Origin: Candidatus Thorarchaeota archaeon
GTDB lineage: Archaea; Asgardarchaeota; Thorarchaeia; Thorarchaeales; Thorarchaeaceae
Assembly: GCA_016841005.1 (NCBI GenBank)
Contig: JAEORG010000166.1
Location: forward strand, 1 to 12,204
Direction: 5' to 3'
Length of the DNA stretch: 12,204 nucleotides
This document shows positions 1 through 7,236 of the stretch, piece by piece. The number at the start of each line of letters is the position of its first letter. Within the stretch, counting starts at the first letter, position 1. The notes beneath the pieces are model-generated. The model was not told the DNA's origin. It did not search any database and saw nothing but the letters and a program-made list of their open reading frames with translations. The position numbers were made by a program, and so were the translations under genes.

Positions 1-1
1 A

Positions 2-1162
2 AGATATCTTAGAGTAATGTATCTAACTGGAGCATTTTCAAATACTACAGAATTACCATCAGGTGAAATCAACACCGCAAAGCATCAGAGTCTAGCTCGG
101 AAAATAGGAGAAGAGGGTACTGTTCTCTTAAAAAACGAAGGGAATCTCCTTCCTCTGGAAATTGACAATTTGAAAACAGTAGCTCTTTTAGGACCTAATT
201 TGAAGAGGAAGTTTGGACGTCTGCTATCAGGAGGATCATCAGCAGTTGTACCACCTTATGAGATCACTCCGTTTGAAGGGATGAGGGAGAAACTCAGAAG
301 TAAAGGAAAGATAGTATCTAGACCAGAAGATGCAGAAGTTGCAATTCTTTTCGTGGGTCTAAATCATAGTAAAGGACAGGATTCTGAAACATATGATAGG
401 TCTCAATTGGAATTGCCTGATAGTCAGGTCGAACTTATACAATCCACGGTAGAGAAGAATCCAAACACTGTTGTGGTGATTATCGCTGGAAGTCCTATCG
501 CCATGGATCCATGGTTGGAAAAGGTTCCTGCAGTGCTCCTACCTTGGTATTCAGGAATGGAAGGGGGAAGGGCTATCGCAAACGTCCTATTTGGTGATGT
601 CAATCCATCAGGAAAAATGCCAATTACATTTCCAAAGGTACTTTCTGATTCACCTGCTCATAGTACAGGCAATCCAAGAACCTATCCTGGTGATGAGAAC
701 AAGAATGTGTATTATGAAGAACGAATAATGGTTGGATATCGTTGGTTCGATGAGATGGATATCAAACCTCTATTTCCCTTTGGATATGGTCTGAGTTATT
801 CCTCTTTTGAAATCAAAGACATAATGATAAACAAAGTCAGCTTATCTAATGCCACTGACAAAACGATTGTCAATGTTGATGTATCAAATACCAGTGATAT
901 ACAAGGAGCTCAAGTAATTCAGATTTACACTCATGATATCAAAAGTAGTGTTGTTAGACCACGAAAAGAACTTGTAGGATTCGGTAAGATATTCCTAAAT
1001 CCAAGCGAAACCAAGAGATTGCCCATTGAAATTCGTGCTAAGGATCTCGCATTCTATGATGTAGATAGTAAAGATTGGATGATTGAAGCTGGTGATTTTG
1101 AAATCCAGATAGGTACTTCAAGCAGAAGTATTGACAAGACTGCAACCCTTAGTTTCGACTAG
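2..1162 (+). CDS. Beta-glucosidase-type GH3 glycoside hydrolase, C-terminal part (5'-truncated by window)
   Basis: Members hydrolyse beta-linked glycosides from the non-reducing end. The reading frame is open to the window edge: the codons before the first ATG (base 17) read RYLRV, which fits the family linker leading into the C-terminal domain, so this is a cut gene and base 17 is not the start. Numbering from that ATG, the GH3 C-terminal domain runs from about residue 22 (LLKNEGNLLPL at 37-47) to FPFGYGLSY near 255-265. A fibronectin-III-like domain follows to the end. E124, in SETYDR before LELP, is at the place of the family acid/base glutamate. The nucleophile aspartate belongs to the N-terminal domain and is outside the window. 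No PA14 insertion is present. No signal sequence can be judged. The MFS gene follows after 54 bases on the same strand, so uptake of the released sugar is possible, but that is inference. Confidence 0.93.
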   Translation, partial: RYLRVMYLTGAFSNTTELPSGEINTAKHQSLARKIGEEGTVLLKNEGNLLPLEIDNLKTVALLGPNLKRKFGRLLSGGSSAVVPPYEITPFEGMREKLRSKGKIVSRPEDAEVAILFVGLNHSKGQDSETYDRSQLELPDSQVELIQSTVEKNPNTVVVIIAGSPIAMDPWLEKVPAVLLPWYSGMEGGRAIANVLFGDVNPSGKMPITFPKVLSDSPAHSTGNPRTYPGDENKNVYYEERIMVGYRWFDEMDIKPLFPFGYGLSYSSFEIKDIMINKVSLSNATDKTIVNVDVSNTSDIQGAQVIQIYTHDIKSSVVRPRKELVGFGKIFLNPSETKRLPIEIRAKDLAFYDVDSKDWMIEAGDFEIQIGTSSRSIDKTATLSFD

Positions 1163-1175
1163 AATTTTAAGAAGG

Positions 1176-1184
1176 CAATATAAG
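1176..1184 (+). promoter_or_regulatory. Possible TATA box for the MFS gene
   Basis: CAATATAAG lies in the short gap after the GH3 stop, centred about 36 bases before the GTG start. Transcription would then begin roughly 9 bases before the GTG. No Shine-Dalgarno site is seen, so the gene may have its own promoter or be read through from the GH3 gene. Confidence 0.35.
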
Positions 1185-1216
1185 AGAGTATGTAGAAGTT
1201 CTCACCGAGCTGAATC

Positions 1217-2665
1217 GTGTTGGGTAGGGTTGCAACTTACTTTGGATTTCCACAGGCGAAACCCGATGTTCTAAGGATAGCCAAAATCTTCGCGATATTA
1301 GGACCAGTGACAAATGCAGTAATGACAATTTCATCTACATTCTATATTATCTTCGTTGCAGAAGCTTTGGGGAATGGAGATTTCATTGTAGGGATGACAC
1401 TCGTAGGATTTTTAGTAGTTATACAAATGGCAGTTCAAACAATTATGGACTATCCAACAGGAGTTGTAGGAGACTGGATAGGTCAGAGATACATATTGGC
1501 TTCTGCATTCATCACATATGGGATAGCATATTATCTTGTTTCAATCGTTACTTCAGAATCTCCTTTCTTTTTCCTAATGATAATCTACGCTCTTACAGGG
1601 TTTGCAGCCTCACAACAGAGTGGTGCTTTGGGCGCTTGGTTTGATAACAATTACCGAATCGCCAATCCAGGAGATACTCAGAGAAAACAGTATGGCGTGT
1701 TCCGTGGAAAACTTAGCATGTTGTTTTGGTTCTCAAATGTTTTGATCATAATTCCGGGAGGCATCTTGGCTGTATGGATCTCCCGTGCATGGGTGTTTCA
1801 GCTTCAAGCAACACTTTGTATTCTCTTGGCTGTTGTATCGTTCATATTGATACATGATTTACCGGGTGTTGCAGAAACAAAACAAGCTCGTCCGACATTG
1901 GATGAATACCTCTCTCTACTACGAGAAGGACTTGCATTTCTCAATAGCGGGCCTTTCGTTAGATACTTGCTATTAGGAAACATGTTGATTACAAGTGTCA
2001 TTACTGTGTGGGGAAACCTTGTGATATTTCCAGTATATTATCAATATCTTGTATCGGATACAGCAGTCGCGGCTATGCGTACTATAGTTATGATTCCTCT
2101 TGTAATCTATGCTGAACGATCTGGTGTTTGGGCGAAACGCTTTGAACCAAGAAAATGGATTCCTCGGATGGCTTTCATTCAAACAGCAGGCGCGGTGTTC
2201 TTCTGGGTGTTTTCTATCATTCTATTTGTATTTCCACCACCTTCCCTGATTTCACCAATGTTTGAGATCATGTTTCCTGGAACTGACATCCTTGTTCTAG
2301 CAGTTCCGAGCGATGCGCTTATCCCTGTATTCCTTATGATGGCAACGTTCTTCATTTTCGGCATAACCTATTCCATTATTGGGGTGTTATTCTCTCAAGT
2401 TTTCATTGATGCAATTCCTAATCGTGTGAGAAATGGTGTATATTCGCTTTTCCCAACAATCATCCTATTACTATCTATTCCGCAGATATCGTTCTTTGGA
2501 TGGTTGATTCCTATAGGAGGGCTTTCACTAACACTCATCCTAATGGGTCTTGTATCCACAGTAGGAGTGATTTTACTTGCAAAAGCATTCATCCACTATG
2601 AAATGCAGATTGAAGAAATTGTTCCACTGGATGATGACATAATATTAGATGAGAATCTTGAGTAA
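1217..2665 (+). CDS. Major facilitator superfamily (MFS) transporter
   Basis: An integral membrane carrier of 482 residues with about twelve hydrophobic helices, at roughly 22-50, 57-77, 90-112, 114-135, 166-190, 192-212, 246-270, 274-297, 318-340, 367-395, 409-435 and 437-458. The MFS motif A is recognisable between helices 2 and 3: D78-Y-P-T-G82, then G85-D86, then G89-Q-R91. The central loop (about 213-245) is hydrophilic, as expected between the two halves. The start is GTG; an in-frame TGA only two codons upstream fixes it to this GTG or the adjacent TTG. The substrate cannot be read from the sequence. The position after a GH3 hydrolase suggests sugar, while the convergent winged-helix regulator would equally fit a drug or metabolite exporter. 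The stop lies one base from the stop of the convergent regulator gene. Confidence 0.88.
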   Translation: MLGRVATYFGFPQAKPDVLRIAKIFAILGPVTNAVMTISSTFYIIFVAEALGNGDFIVGMTLVGFLVVIQMAVQTIMDYPTGVVGDWIGQRYILASAFITYGIAYYLVSIVTSESPFFFLMIIYALTGFAASQQSGALGAWFDNNYRIANPGDTQRKQYGVFRGKLSMLFWFSNVLIIIPGGILAVWISRAWVFQLQATLCILLAVVSFILIHDLPGVAETKQARPTLDEYLSLLREGLAFLNSGPFVRYLLLGNMLITSVITVWGNLVIFPVYYQYLVSDTAVAAMRTIVMIPLVIYAERSGVWAKRFEPRKWIPRMAFIQTAGAVFFWVFSIILFVFPPPSLISPMFEIMFPGTDILVLAVPSDALIPVFLMMATFFIFGITYSIIGVLFSQVFIDAIPNRVRNGVYSLFPTIILLLSIPQISFFGWLIPIGGLSLTLILMGLVSTVGVILLAKAFIHYEMQIEEIVPLDDDIILDENLE

Positions 2666-2666
2666 T

Positions 2667-3314
2667 CTAACATTCAGTTAATTCGACAATGGTACCAGTA
2701 TCTGAGGGAAGACCTTTCGGATTTAGAGAAACTACACTTATCGCAATCGCCACAGGATGTTTGAGAGGCTGTTTCCAGTTTCGCTTTTTATCATTCTTCT
2801 GGGACTCGATATCTTCTATGATTGAATGAAGGTTGCTATGGAGAATCCCGACATTTTCAAGATCTTCAACACGAAATGCAAGAAACTTGGATACGACCGC
2901 GCAACATCCATCCTCACTTGGTTCATTTGCCTTCTTTAGGATAAGTTGGGATGTTTGTTGATTCAGCGTATAAGGTAGAGATTCAATACTCGACACCCAT
3001 TCTTTAACCAGATCAGATTTACCGATAGATTTTGCATATTCTGCTATTTTCTTTGTGTAAATGTTCTTTGCTGTGTCCATGATATTTTTCGATATATAAT
3101 AGTGTAAACTATAGCGCTTGTCATCAACAAGTTTCACATCTTCTTTCTTCAAAATACCAGCATCTGACAATTTCGCCAAGTTTCGAAACATTGTGGCTTT
3201 ACTCTGACCTGTGACCTCACGAAGCTCTGCAGGAGTTGTTTTCCCAAAGAGCATTAAATAGGAGTATATCATCAAGCAAGACTCCAAGTTCATTACCTGG
3301 AGTATGTCTTCCAT
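2667..3314 (-). CDS. Winged-helix transcriptional regulator (ArsR/MarR/TrmB-like)
   Basis: A 215-residue protein with an N-terminal winged helix at about residues 8-62: helices around SCLMIYSYLMLFGKTTPAEL, a recognition helix in GQSKATMFRNLAKLSDAGIL, then a charged wing ending RYSLHYYIS. The middle (about 75-130) is helical and could dimerise. The C-terminal part (from about 137, with a CC pair in DGCCAVVSKF) is not recognised and may bind a ligand. The exact family is unresolved. It lies downstream of the aspartic protease gene on the same strand with a gap of about 120 bases, and converges on the MFS gene. A partial copy of the palindrome found at the protease promoter lies upstream, so self-regulation together with the protease is a reasonable guess. 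The ATG start has no clear Shine-Dalgarno site. Confidence 0.8.
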   Translation of the reverse strand: MEDILQVMNLESCLMIYSYLMLFGKTTPAELREVTGQSKATMFRNLAKLSDAGILKKEDVKLVDDKRYSLHYYISKNIMDTAKNIYTKKIAEYAKSIGKSDLVKEWVSSIESLPYTLNQQTSQLILKKANEPSEDGCCAVVSKFLAFRVEDLENVGILHSNLHSIIEDIESQKNDKKRNWKQPLKHPVAIAISVVSLNPKGLPSDTGTIVELTEC

Positions 3315-3359
3315 TTGCTTGATTTTACTTTCAAGTTTTGATTCAGATTTTGAGGAAGA

Positions 3360-3424
3360 AATGACGAATCACCTCATTGAACTAAACCTATCTCACATAC
3401 GAGCCAATTAAAGCATTCGTCATT
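3360..3424. repeat. Widely spaced 10-bp inverted repeat
   Basis: AATGACGAAT at 3360-3369 and ATTCGTCATT at 3415-3424 are exact reverse complements, separated by 45 bases, in the gap between the protease stop and the regulator start. It could fold in the minus-strand transcript or hold two half-sites. There is no T-run and no known family, so the function is open and chance is not excluded. Confidence 0.3.
3389..3406. promoter_or_regulatory. Degenerate third copy of the TATCTCA operator
   Basis: TATCTCA at 3389-3395 matches the left arm of the two palindromes at the protease promoter exactly. At the spacing where the right arm (TGAGATA) should start, only CGAG is present. It lies about 75 bases upstream of the winged-helix regulator start. 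A weak half-site here would fit autoregulation, but one 7-base match in AT-rich DNA may be chance. Confidence 0.3.
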
Positions 3425-3435
3425 CCTTACTCACA

Positions 3436-4326
3436 TCAATTTTGCTGATCTTGTTGAATGAAAGCAATTTTCTTATTCGGATAATCAATTATCAATTCAA
3501 CATCTTTCAGGAATGGATATCCAATAATGCCATCCTTTATAGCTAAACCACGGGGACTAACAACCTTGAGATCTATGACTGCAAGTATAGGATTTTCTTG
3601 TGTTTGCGATCCCGCTCTAAACTCTGCTGCTTGAACTGCATAACCAGGCGCAAATCCTCCTATTCCTTGACACCCGCCAACACATCCATCTGAAACATCA
3701 TCTTCAGAATCTGATGTAAGAGATTTTATCTGAAGGTTACCAATCTTATTCTCTTCAGAAAAACCAAGGTGTTCTGCGACCTGGGGAGAAATGACTGTCC
3801 CACCAGAACCGGTATCAACAACCAAATTAAAGGGTCCCAGACCGTTGATATATGAAGGGACTGTGACTAAATGAGTGTCTTCAGCGTACTCAAAGTCTGT
3901 CCACTGAATTCCATCATCTTGTGATTCTTTCCCATTTCTCTTTTCCAACATCATATTCTTTGTTCTATAGTCCACATGAAGCGTGAAATGTTTCAAAAAT
4001 GAATGACCTACTACACCTGGGGTGAAACACCCTAAAGTTGAATCAAAATCAATAACGAGAACTTCTTCATCTTCAACCCTTTCAGATCCTAATTGGAAGC
4101 TATCAAGTTTAGCAAATTTTACATCGATTTTGCCGCCACCTACACCAGCTGCAAGGGCATTTTCGACCTTATATGGTTCAATTCCAAGCTCTTCAGCTAG
4201 TTTTGGAGAAATAGTGGTTGCTGTTGCCCCAGTATCCAGAGTGAATGTGTATGGACCCTTTCCGTTCACGTAAACAGGTACATGTGGATGTCCAGAGCCT
4301 TGACCAATGTCAAACGGTATTTTCAT
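3436..4326 (-). CDS. Two-lobed retropepsin-like aspartic protease
   Basis: A clan AA aspartic protease homologue of 296 residues built from two similar halves. Each half has the motif set hydrophobic-D-T-G: LDTGATATTISP with D31 and VDTGSGGTVISP with D171. Each also has a matching strand before it (VPVYVNGKGPY and VPSYINGLGPF) and a late hydrophobic-glycine motif (GVVGHSFLK near 104-112, GIIGYPFLK near 265) followed by a DY strand. The two aspartates would form one active site within a single chain, pepsin-fashion, although each lobe looks like a retropepsin subunit. No signal peptide or membrane segment is seen, so it is probably cytoplasmic. The second lobe carries an insertion with GCVGGCQG, a cysteine pair that could bind metal or form a disulfide. 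Substrate unknown. Upstream AGGA is only a weak ribosome site. The promoter is covered by two palindromes. Confidence 0.85.
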   Translation of the reverse strand: MKIPFDIGQGSGHPHVPVYVNGKGPYTFTLDTGATATTISPKLAEELGIEPYKVENALAAGVGGGKIDVKFAKLDSFQLGSERVEDEEVLVIDFDSTLGCFTPGVVGHSFLKHFTLHVDYRTKNMMLEKRNGKESQDDGIQWTDFEYAEDTHLVTVPSYINGLGPFNLVVDTGSGGTVISPQVAEHLGFSEENKIGNLQIKSLTSDSEDDVSDGCVGGCQGIGGFAPGYAVQAAEFRAGSQTQENPILAVIDLKVVSPRGLAIKDGIIGYPFLKDVELIIDYPNKKIAFIQQDQQN

Positions 4327-4339
4327 TTTTTATCAATCC

Positions 4340-4357
4340 TATCTCATAAATGAGATA
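4340..4357. promoter_or_regulatory. Palindromic operator 1 of the protease promoter
   Basis: TATCTCAT-AA-ATGAGATA is an 18-bp palindrome with perfect 8-bp arms, 14 bases upstream of the protease start. It would cover the transcription start side of the promoter, a position typical of repressor sites. Regulator unknown; the winged-helix protein at 2667-3314 is the nearest candidate. Confidence 0.7.
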
Positions 4358-4366
4358 TATTATTAT
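4354..4366 (-). promoter_or_regulatory. Probable TATA box of the protease gene
   Basis: Read on the minus strand, the sequence between the two palindromes is ATAATAATATATC. Its centre lies about 34 bases before the protease ATG, which would give a very short leader. The element partly overlaps operator 1 and abuts operator 2, so a bound regulator would compete with TBP/TFB. AT-richness makes the exact box uncertain. Confidence 0.45.
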
Positions 4367-4369
4367 ACT

Positions 4370-4387
4370 TATCTCATTTGTGAGATA
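4370..4387. promoter_or_regulatory. Palindromic operator 2 of the protease promoter
   Basis: TATCTCA-TTTG-TGAGATA is an 18-bp palindrome with perfect 7-bp arms. It begins exactly 30 bp after operator 1. Both copies continue into the same flank, TATTA, so the repeated unit is 23 bp with only the three central bases different (AAA or TTG). Identity outside the palindrome suggests duplication of the whole site or a longer recognition sequence. Confidence 0.7.
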
Positions 4388-4458
4388 TATTAATCTTATC
4401 ATCAGTGCTTGATTGTGATTGAAACGCTTGTTTATCATTATCTTAGGCTTGTCATGGA

Positions 4459-4467
4459 TTAATAAGT
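4459..4467 (+). promoter_or_regulatory. TATA-like box of the DUF6265-like gene
   Basis: TTAATAAGT is centred 26 bases upstream of the ATG at 4489, the distance expected for a leaderless archaeal transcript. No Shine-Dalgarno sequence precedes the ATG. Confidence 0.45.
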
Positions 4468-4488
4468 TGAAAAAACAAGACATATGAT

Positions 4489-4932
4489 ATGGCATTTTCA
4501 AAGACACCTCTAAAGGGAAAATCAGTTTCAGATCTCTCATTTCTTACGGGGCGTTGGAGAGGTAATGTCGGAAACGATATTGTCGAAGAATATTGGCTAC
4601 CTGTATTGGATGATAAGATGGCGGGAATATTTCGCTGGACAAAGGATAGAGAGATCAACATCTACGAGATTATTGGCCTGTCTATGGTGGGTGATGAACT
4701 TCACATGTTCTTGCGGCATTTCGACAGAGAATTCACAGCGTGGGAAGAGAAAGACAAACCTCTTTGTTTCGTTGTAACAGAATTATCGAGTACCGATGTT
4801 GTATTTGTTGATAAAGACAATCCAGAGAAAGGATTTCTACGTTATTCCCTCAAAGATGATACTAACCTTGAATTCTTGTCTTATGAGCAAAATGGAGAGA
4901 TTCAGTTTAAACTAGAATTTAGAAAGATGTAG
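4489..4932 (+). CDS. DUF6265-like protein (small beta-barrel-type protein)
   Basis: A 147-residue soluble protein resembling the DUF6265 family by its ordered motifs. These are FLTGRWRG at 18-25, EEYWLP near 33-38, a MAGIFRW strand near 44-50, then a glycine turn and MFLRHFD, TAWEEKDKP, and a late strand with FVDKDNPEKGFLRYSL. The conserved tryptophans, RHF and WEEKD are the family's hallmarks as I know them. The family has a predicted calycin-like barrel; its ligand and reaction are not established. No signal peptide is seen here, so it is probably cytoplasmic. It is a single gene, divergent from the aspartic protease, with a TATA-like box that would make it leaderless. The two protease palindromes are 100 bases or more upstream and are unlikely to control it directly. 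Confidence 0.75.
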   Translation: MAFSKTPLKGKSVSDLSFLTGRWRGNVGNDIVEEYWLPVLDDKMAGIFRWTKDREINIYEIIGLSMVGDELHMFLRHFDREFTAWEEKDKPLCFVVTELSSTDVVFVDKDNPEKGFLRYSLKDDTNLEFLSYEQNGEIQFKLEFRKM

Positions 4933-4967
4933 AATGCAAAATGATTCTTTTCGAAAAAGAAGGATCG

Positions 4968-5759
4968 CTACATCCAATAAAATACGTCGTAAGGATCAGG
5001 GTTTGAGTAGCCAAGTTTCTCAGCAAGTTTTATAGATGCTGGATTGGCGGCATCCCAGTGCGGAACCATCCCATTAGAGAGCCCTTCTTCAATTAGTGCA
5101 GCGCATACTACCGTTGCATACCCCTTTCTTCGAATTTCTGGATTGTCTAAGGTCATAACTTGAATCTCAAAATCGTTTACAAACGGAAACGCGGTGTAAG
5201 CCACACTAACCGTTATGTTGTTATTAAGAATACAGAAACCAATGGAATTCTTTAGAAAATCATCATACGACTTGAAGAAGAATAGAATTGAGCTCCAATA
5301 GGCCTTATCAGAGTTCTCGATAATCGGCAAATCAATCTTTTCCAATTTGCAATCATTGTTCAGCTGAGTCTTTAGTTGCCTTATGAATTCAATATCCAGA
5401 GTTTCATGTGACATCCTTGTTCTTCGAAGTGTCTGAGTTCGTTTTCCCCATTGCTTTCTGATGAGATTCCCCCAGCTTGAATCAGGCGGGATAATAATGG
5501 TAAGAGGAAGAATCGATTTGATTAGAGGGATTGCATTATCGGAGTCACTATCTCCTGCGACAAATCCGATTTGAGAAAAGGTGTAAAGTGCAACAGTCGG
5601 GTTGTTTTTTGAATCAACTATCATCTTCCCTTTTCGAAGCTGTATCCAATCGCAGAGCAAATTACGTGCACGTTTGTGGTCATCAAATATCTTGAGGAAT
5701 TTGGTGAACTCATCAGGAGCAATTTTTGATAACATTATCAGACTACAACAATCAGACAT
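4968..5759 (-). CDS. GNAT family acetyltransferase (GNAT_acetyltr_2-like)
   Basis: A predicted acetyl-CoA-dependent N-acetyltransferase; substrate unknown. With the ATG at 5759 it has 263 residues. The N-terminal half (GKMIVDSKNNPTVAL, then FVAGD) matches the auxiliary domain of the GNAT_acetyltr_2 group. The C-terminal half is the catalytic fold: strand VSVAYTAFPFVNDFEIQVMT, the acetyl-CoA loop RRKGYA at 210-215 (R/Q-x-x-G-x-A form), then HWDAANPASIKLAEKLGY, the usual N-x-x-S-x-x-L-A-x-x-L-G-Y ending. Starts are uncertain: the frame is open to a GTG at 5804, and ATGs lie at 5759 and 5735. A minus-strand TATA-like TACTTAAAC at 5820-5828 predicts transcription from about 5797, which argues against the GTG. 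No Shine-Dalgarno site is seen. The gene is divergent from the surface protein gene. Confidence 0.82.
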   Translation of the reverse strand: MSDCCSLIMLSKIAPDEFTKFLKIFDDHKRARNLLCDWIQLRKGKMIVDSKNNPTVALYTFSQIGFVAGDSDSDNAIPLIKSILPLTIIIPPDSSWGNLIRKQWGKRTQTLRRTRMSHETLDIEFIRQLKTQLNNDCKLEKIDLPIIENSDKAYWSSILFFFKSYDDFLKNSIGFCILNNNITVSVAYTAFPFVNDFEIQVMTLDNPEIRRKGYATVVCAALIEEGLSNGMVPHWDAANPASIKLAEKLGYSNPDPYDVFYWM

Positions 5760-5871
5760 GTAGATAAGAATTCTCAGTCTAGTCTCAAAATGGCATATAG
5801 ACACTGCTTTTGTGCAGCTGTTTAAGTATCAAAGACACATATTCTTTGCAGAGAAACATCTCAGATTCAAT

Positions 5872-5877
5872 AGGAGG
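5872..5877 (+). promoter_or_regulatory. Strong Shine-Dalgarno site that fixes a TTG start
   Basis: AGGAGG stands 8 bases before the TTG at 5886. No ATG or GTG lies at a suitable distance in this frame, and starting at the TTG gives a complete signal peptide. It therefore decides the start of the surface protein. Confidence 0.75.
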
Positions 5878-5885
5878 AATTCTAT

Positions 5886-6764
5886 TTGCCTGGACATGCG
5901 ATTCGAGAGAATCTTATTGCAACTACACTTGTAATGCTCTTTCTTTGCATGTTTATCCTTTCACCTCGAGTATCTGCAGGGAATTCAAAAGAATGGACTC
6001 GTGATGAAAACCCAGTACCTGGACCAGATATGCCTAAGTGGGTAGTACAACCTCAAAACCAGACAGTTGAATATGGTGATGCATTTGAATGTGTTGTAAA
6101 TATAACAAATGGCCTAGGATACTGGTGGTTCGTAAGTGATACCCTCCATTTTCGCATTACTGCTTCTCCAGCTTCGGATCATGCATATATCCATAGTAAT
6201 GGAGTCCTTGGGATAGGAGTATATTATCTCAGAATAACAGTCTGGGACCAATCATATGATAGACTAGAAGCAGAAATTTGGATAACTGTCGATGATACGA
6301 TTTATCCAGAAGTCACAGGACCAGATGATATTGAATATACACAGGGGGAGGTAAACCACAGTCTTACTTGGGTCGCGTACGATGCGAATCCTTACTACTA
6401 TGTTATTACGAAGAGTGGCAGTAGTATTGAGGAAGGAGATTGGTTAGAACAGCATCAGACATTTACTCTGAATCTTGGATTCTTACCATCTGGTGTTTAC
6501 ATCTATAGGTTGACAGTTTGGGACCACGGTAATAACTCGATGATGGCAAGTGCAGTGGTACATGTACGTAGTAATGCATCATCTGAAGATAGTGAAACAT
6601 CAAACATATACGAGAGAACCGGAGAGGCAGAAAAGATATACTATGTCGAGAAACCTGATGTGCTCTTCATTGAATTCTTTGCAATTGTAATCTTAAGCGG
6701 ATTAACAAGTTTAGTAGCAATATCAGCAATTGCAACCAAGAAACATGAATTTGGTTTTGATTAA
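5886..6764 (+). CDS. Secreted, membrane-anchored protein with two Ig-like repeats
   Basis: A 292-residue cell-surface protein starting at TTG. Residues 1-31 form a signal peptide (hydrophobic stretch about 10-26, cleavage probably after VSA at 29-31). Two Ig/cadherin-like beta-sandwich repeats follow. The first has VEYGDAFECVVNITNG and ends GVYYLRITVWDQSYDRLEAEIWITV. The second begins DTIYPEVTGPDDIEYTQGE and ends GVYIYRLTVWDHGNNSMMASAVVHV. The shared G-V-Y-x-x-R-(I/L)-T-V-W-D pattern makes the repeat clear. A membrane helix at about 261-283 and the short basic tail KKHEFGFD give a type I topology, with the repeats outside. Several N-x-S/T sites could be glycosylated. Such repeats are common in surface proteins of Asgard archaea; the partner or function is unknown. 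The stop is six bases from the convergent TrmO gene. Confidence 0.82.
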   Translation: MPGHAIRENLIATTLVMLFLCMFILSPRVSAGNSKEWTRDENPVPGPDMPKWVVQPQNQTVEYGDAFECVVNITNGLGYWWFVSDTLHFRITASPASDHAYIHSNGVLGIGVYYLRITVWDQSYDRLEAEIWITVDDTIYPEVTGPDDIEYTQGEVNHSLTWVAYDANPYYYVITKSGSSIEEGDWLEQHQTFTLNLGFLPSGVYIYRLTVWDHGNNSMMASAVVHVRSNASSEDSETSNIYERTGEAEKIYYVEKPDVLFIEFFAIVILSGLTSLVAISAIATKKHEFGFD

Positions 6765-6770
6765 AATTAA

Positions 6771-7223
6771 TTAATCAGGTAAGGGTTTGTTAGTATATCT
6801 TGATATATTATTAGCAAACCATTGCGGTACACGAGCCTCATCTACTTTATCTGAGAATGGCATGTAAGGCTTGATATCAATAACAGGGGTTCCATCAATT
6901 GCATCTATCTGATCCAGATAGATTCTTTTCATCTGATCATCAACTCGTTCGATTCTAACCACTGTTAGGCCGACAGGAGTCGGTCGAGCTGGAGACCTGC
7001 TTGCAAAGACGCCAGATAATTCTGCACCTTCTACTGGTGGATAATCCCTCAGATGTGCTCGGTGTTCTGCATTATCTCTTTCATGAATCCACCATAGCAC
7101 AATAATGTGAGAGAATTTGTCAAGTTGTAATGCTCCAGGCCAATATCTTTCATCAATGTCTATGAAAATTGTGTCCGCATCGGGTTTTCTAATGTATCCA
7201 ATAGTTGTTGCATGATAGCTCAT
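6771..7223 (-). CDS. trmO: TrmO/TsaA-type SAM-dependent tRNA methyltransferase
   Basis: A 150-residue member of the TsaA/TrmO (VirR) beta-barrel family. The characterised enzyme methylates N6 of threonylcarbamoyladenosine at position 37 of certain tRNAs, using S-adenosylmethionine. Family motifs are present in order: LDKFSHIIVLWWIHERD (34-50), the signature GVFASRSPARPTPVGL (71-86) that forms the SAM site, and DGTPVIDIKPYMPFSD (110-125). The N-terminal IGYIRKP (8-14) is also typical. Archaeal members vary in substrate, so the tRNA role is by family only. It is the second gene of a pair: its Shine-Dalgarno GGAGGG touches the stop codon of the DinB-like gene, which suggests coupled translation. 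Confidence 0.88.
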   Translation of the reverse strand: MSYHATTIGYIRKPDADTIFIDIDERYWPGALQLDKFSHIIVLWWIHERDNAEHRAHLRDYPPVEGAELSGVFASRSPARPTPVGLTVVRIERVDDQMKRIYLDQIDAIDGTPVIDIKPYMPFSDKVDEARVPQWFANNISRYTNKPLPD

Positions 7224-7230
7224 TCTGATA

Positions 7231-7236
7231 CCCTCC
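7231..7236 (-). promoter_or_regulatory. Shine-Dalgarno site of trmO overlapping the upstream stop
   Basis: Minus-strand GGAGGG ends 7 bases before the trmO ATG. Its first base is the last base of the TAG stop of the DinB-like gene. Ribosomes ending the first gene would stop directly on this site. Confidence 0.75.

Noticed and set aside
1..1162. GH3 gene as a broken or naturally short hydrolase
   Set aside because: The frame stays open to the first bases and reads as the normal family linker, so the missing N-terminal domain is due to the window edge.
4022..4273. 83-residue plus-strand frame within the protease gene
   Set aside because: It lies antisense to the conserved protease lobe 1 and is rich in serine and proline as typical of shadow frames.
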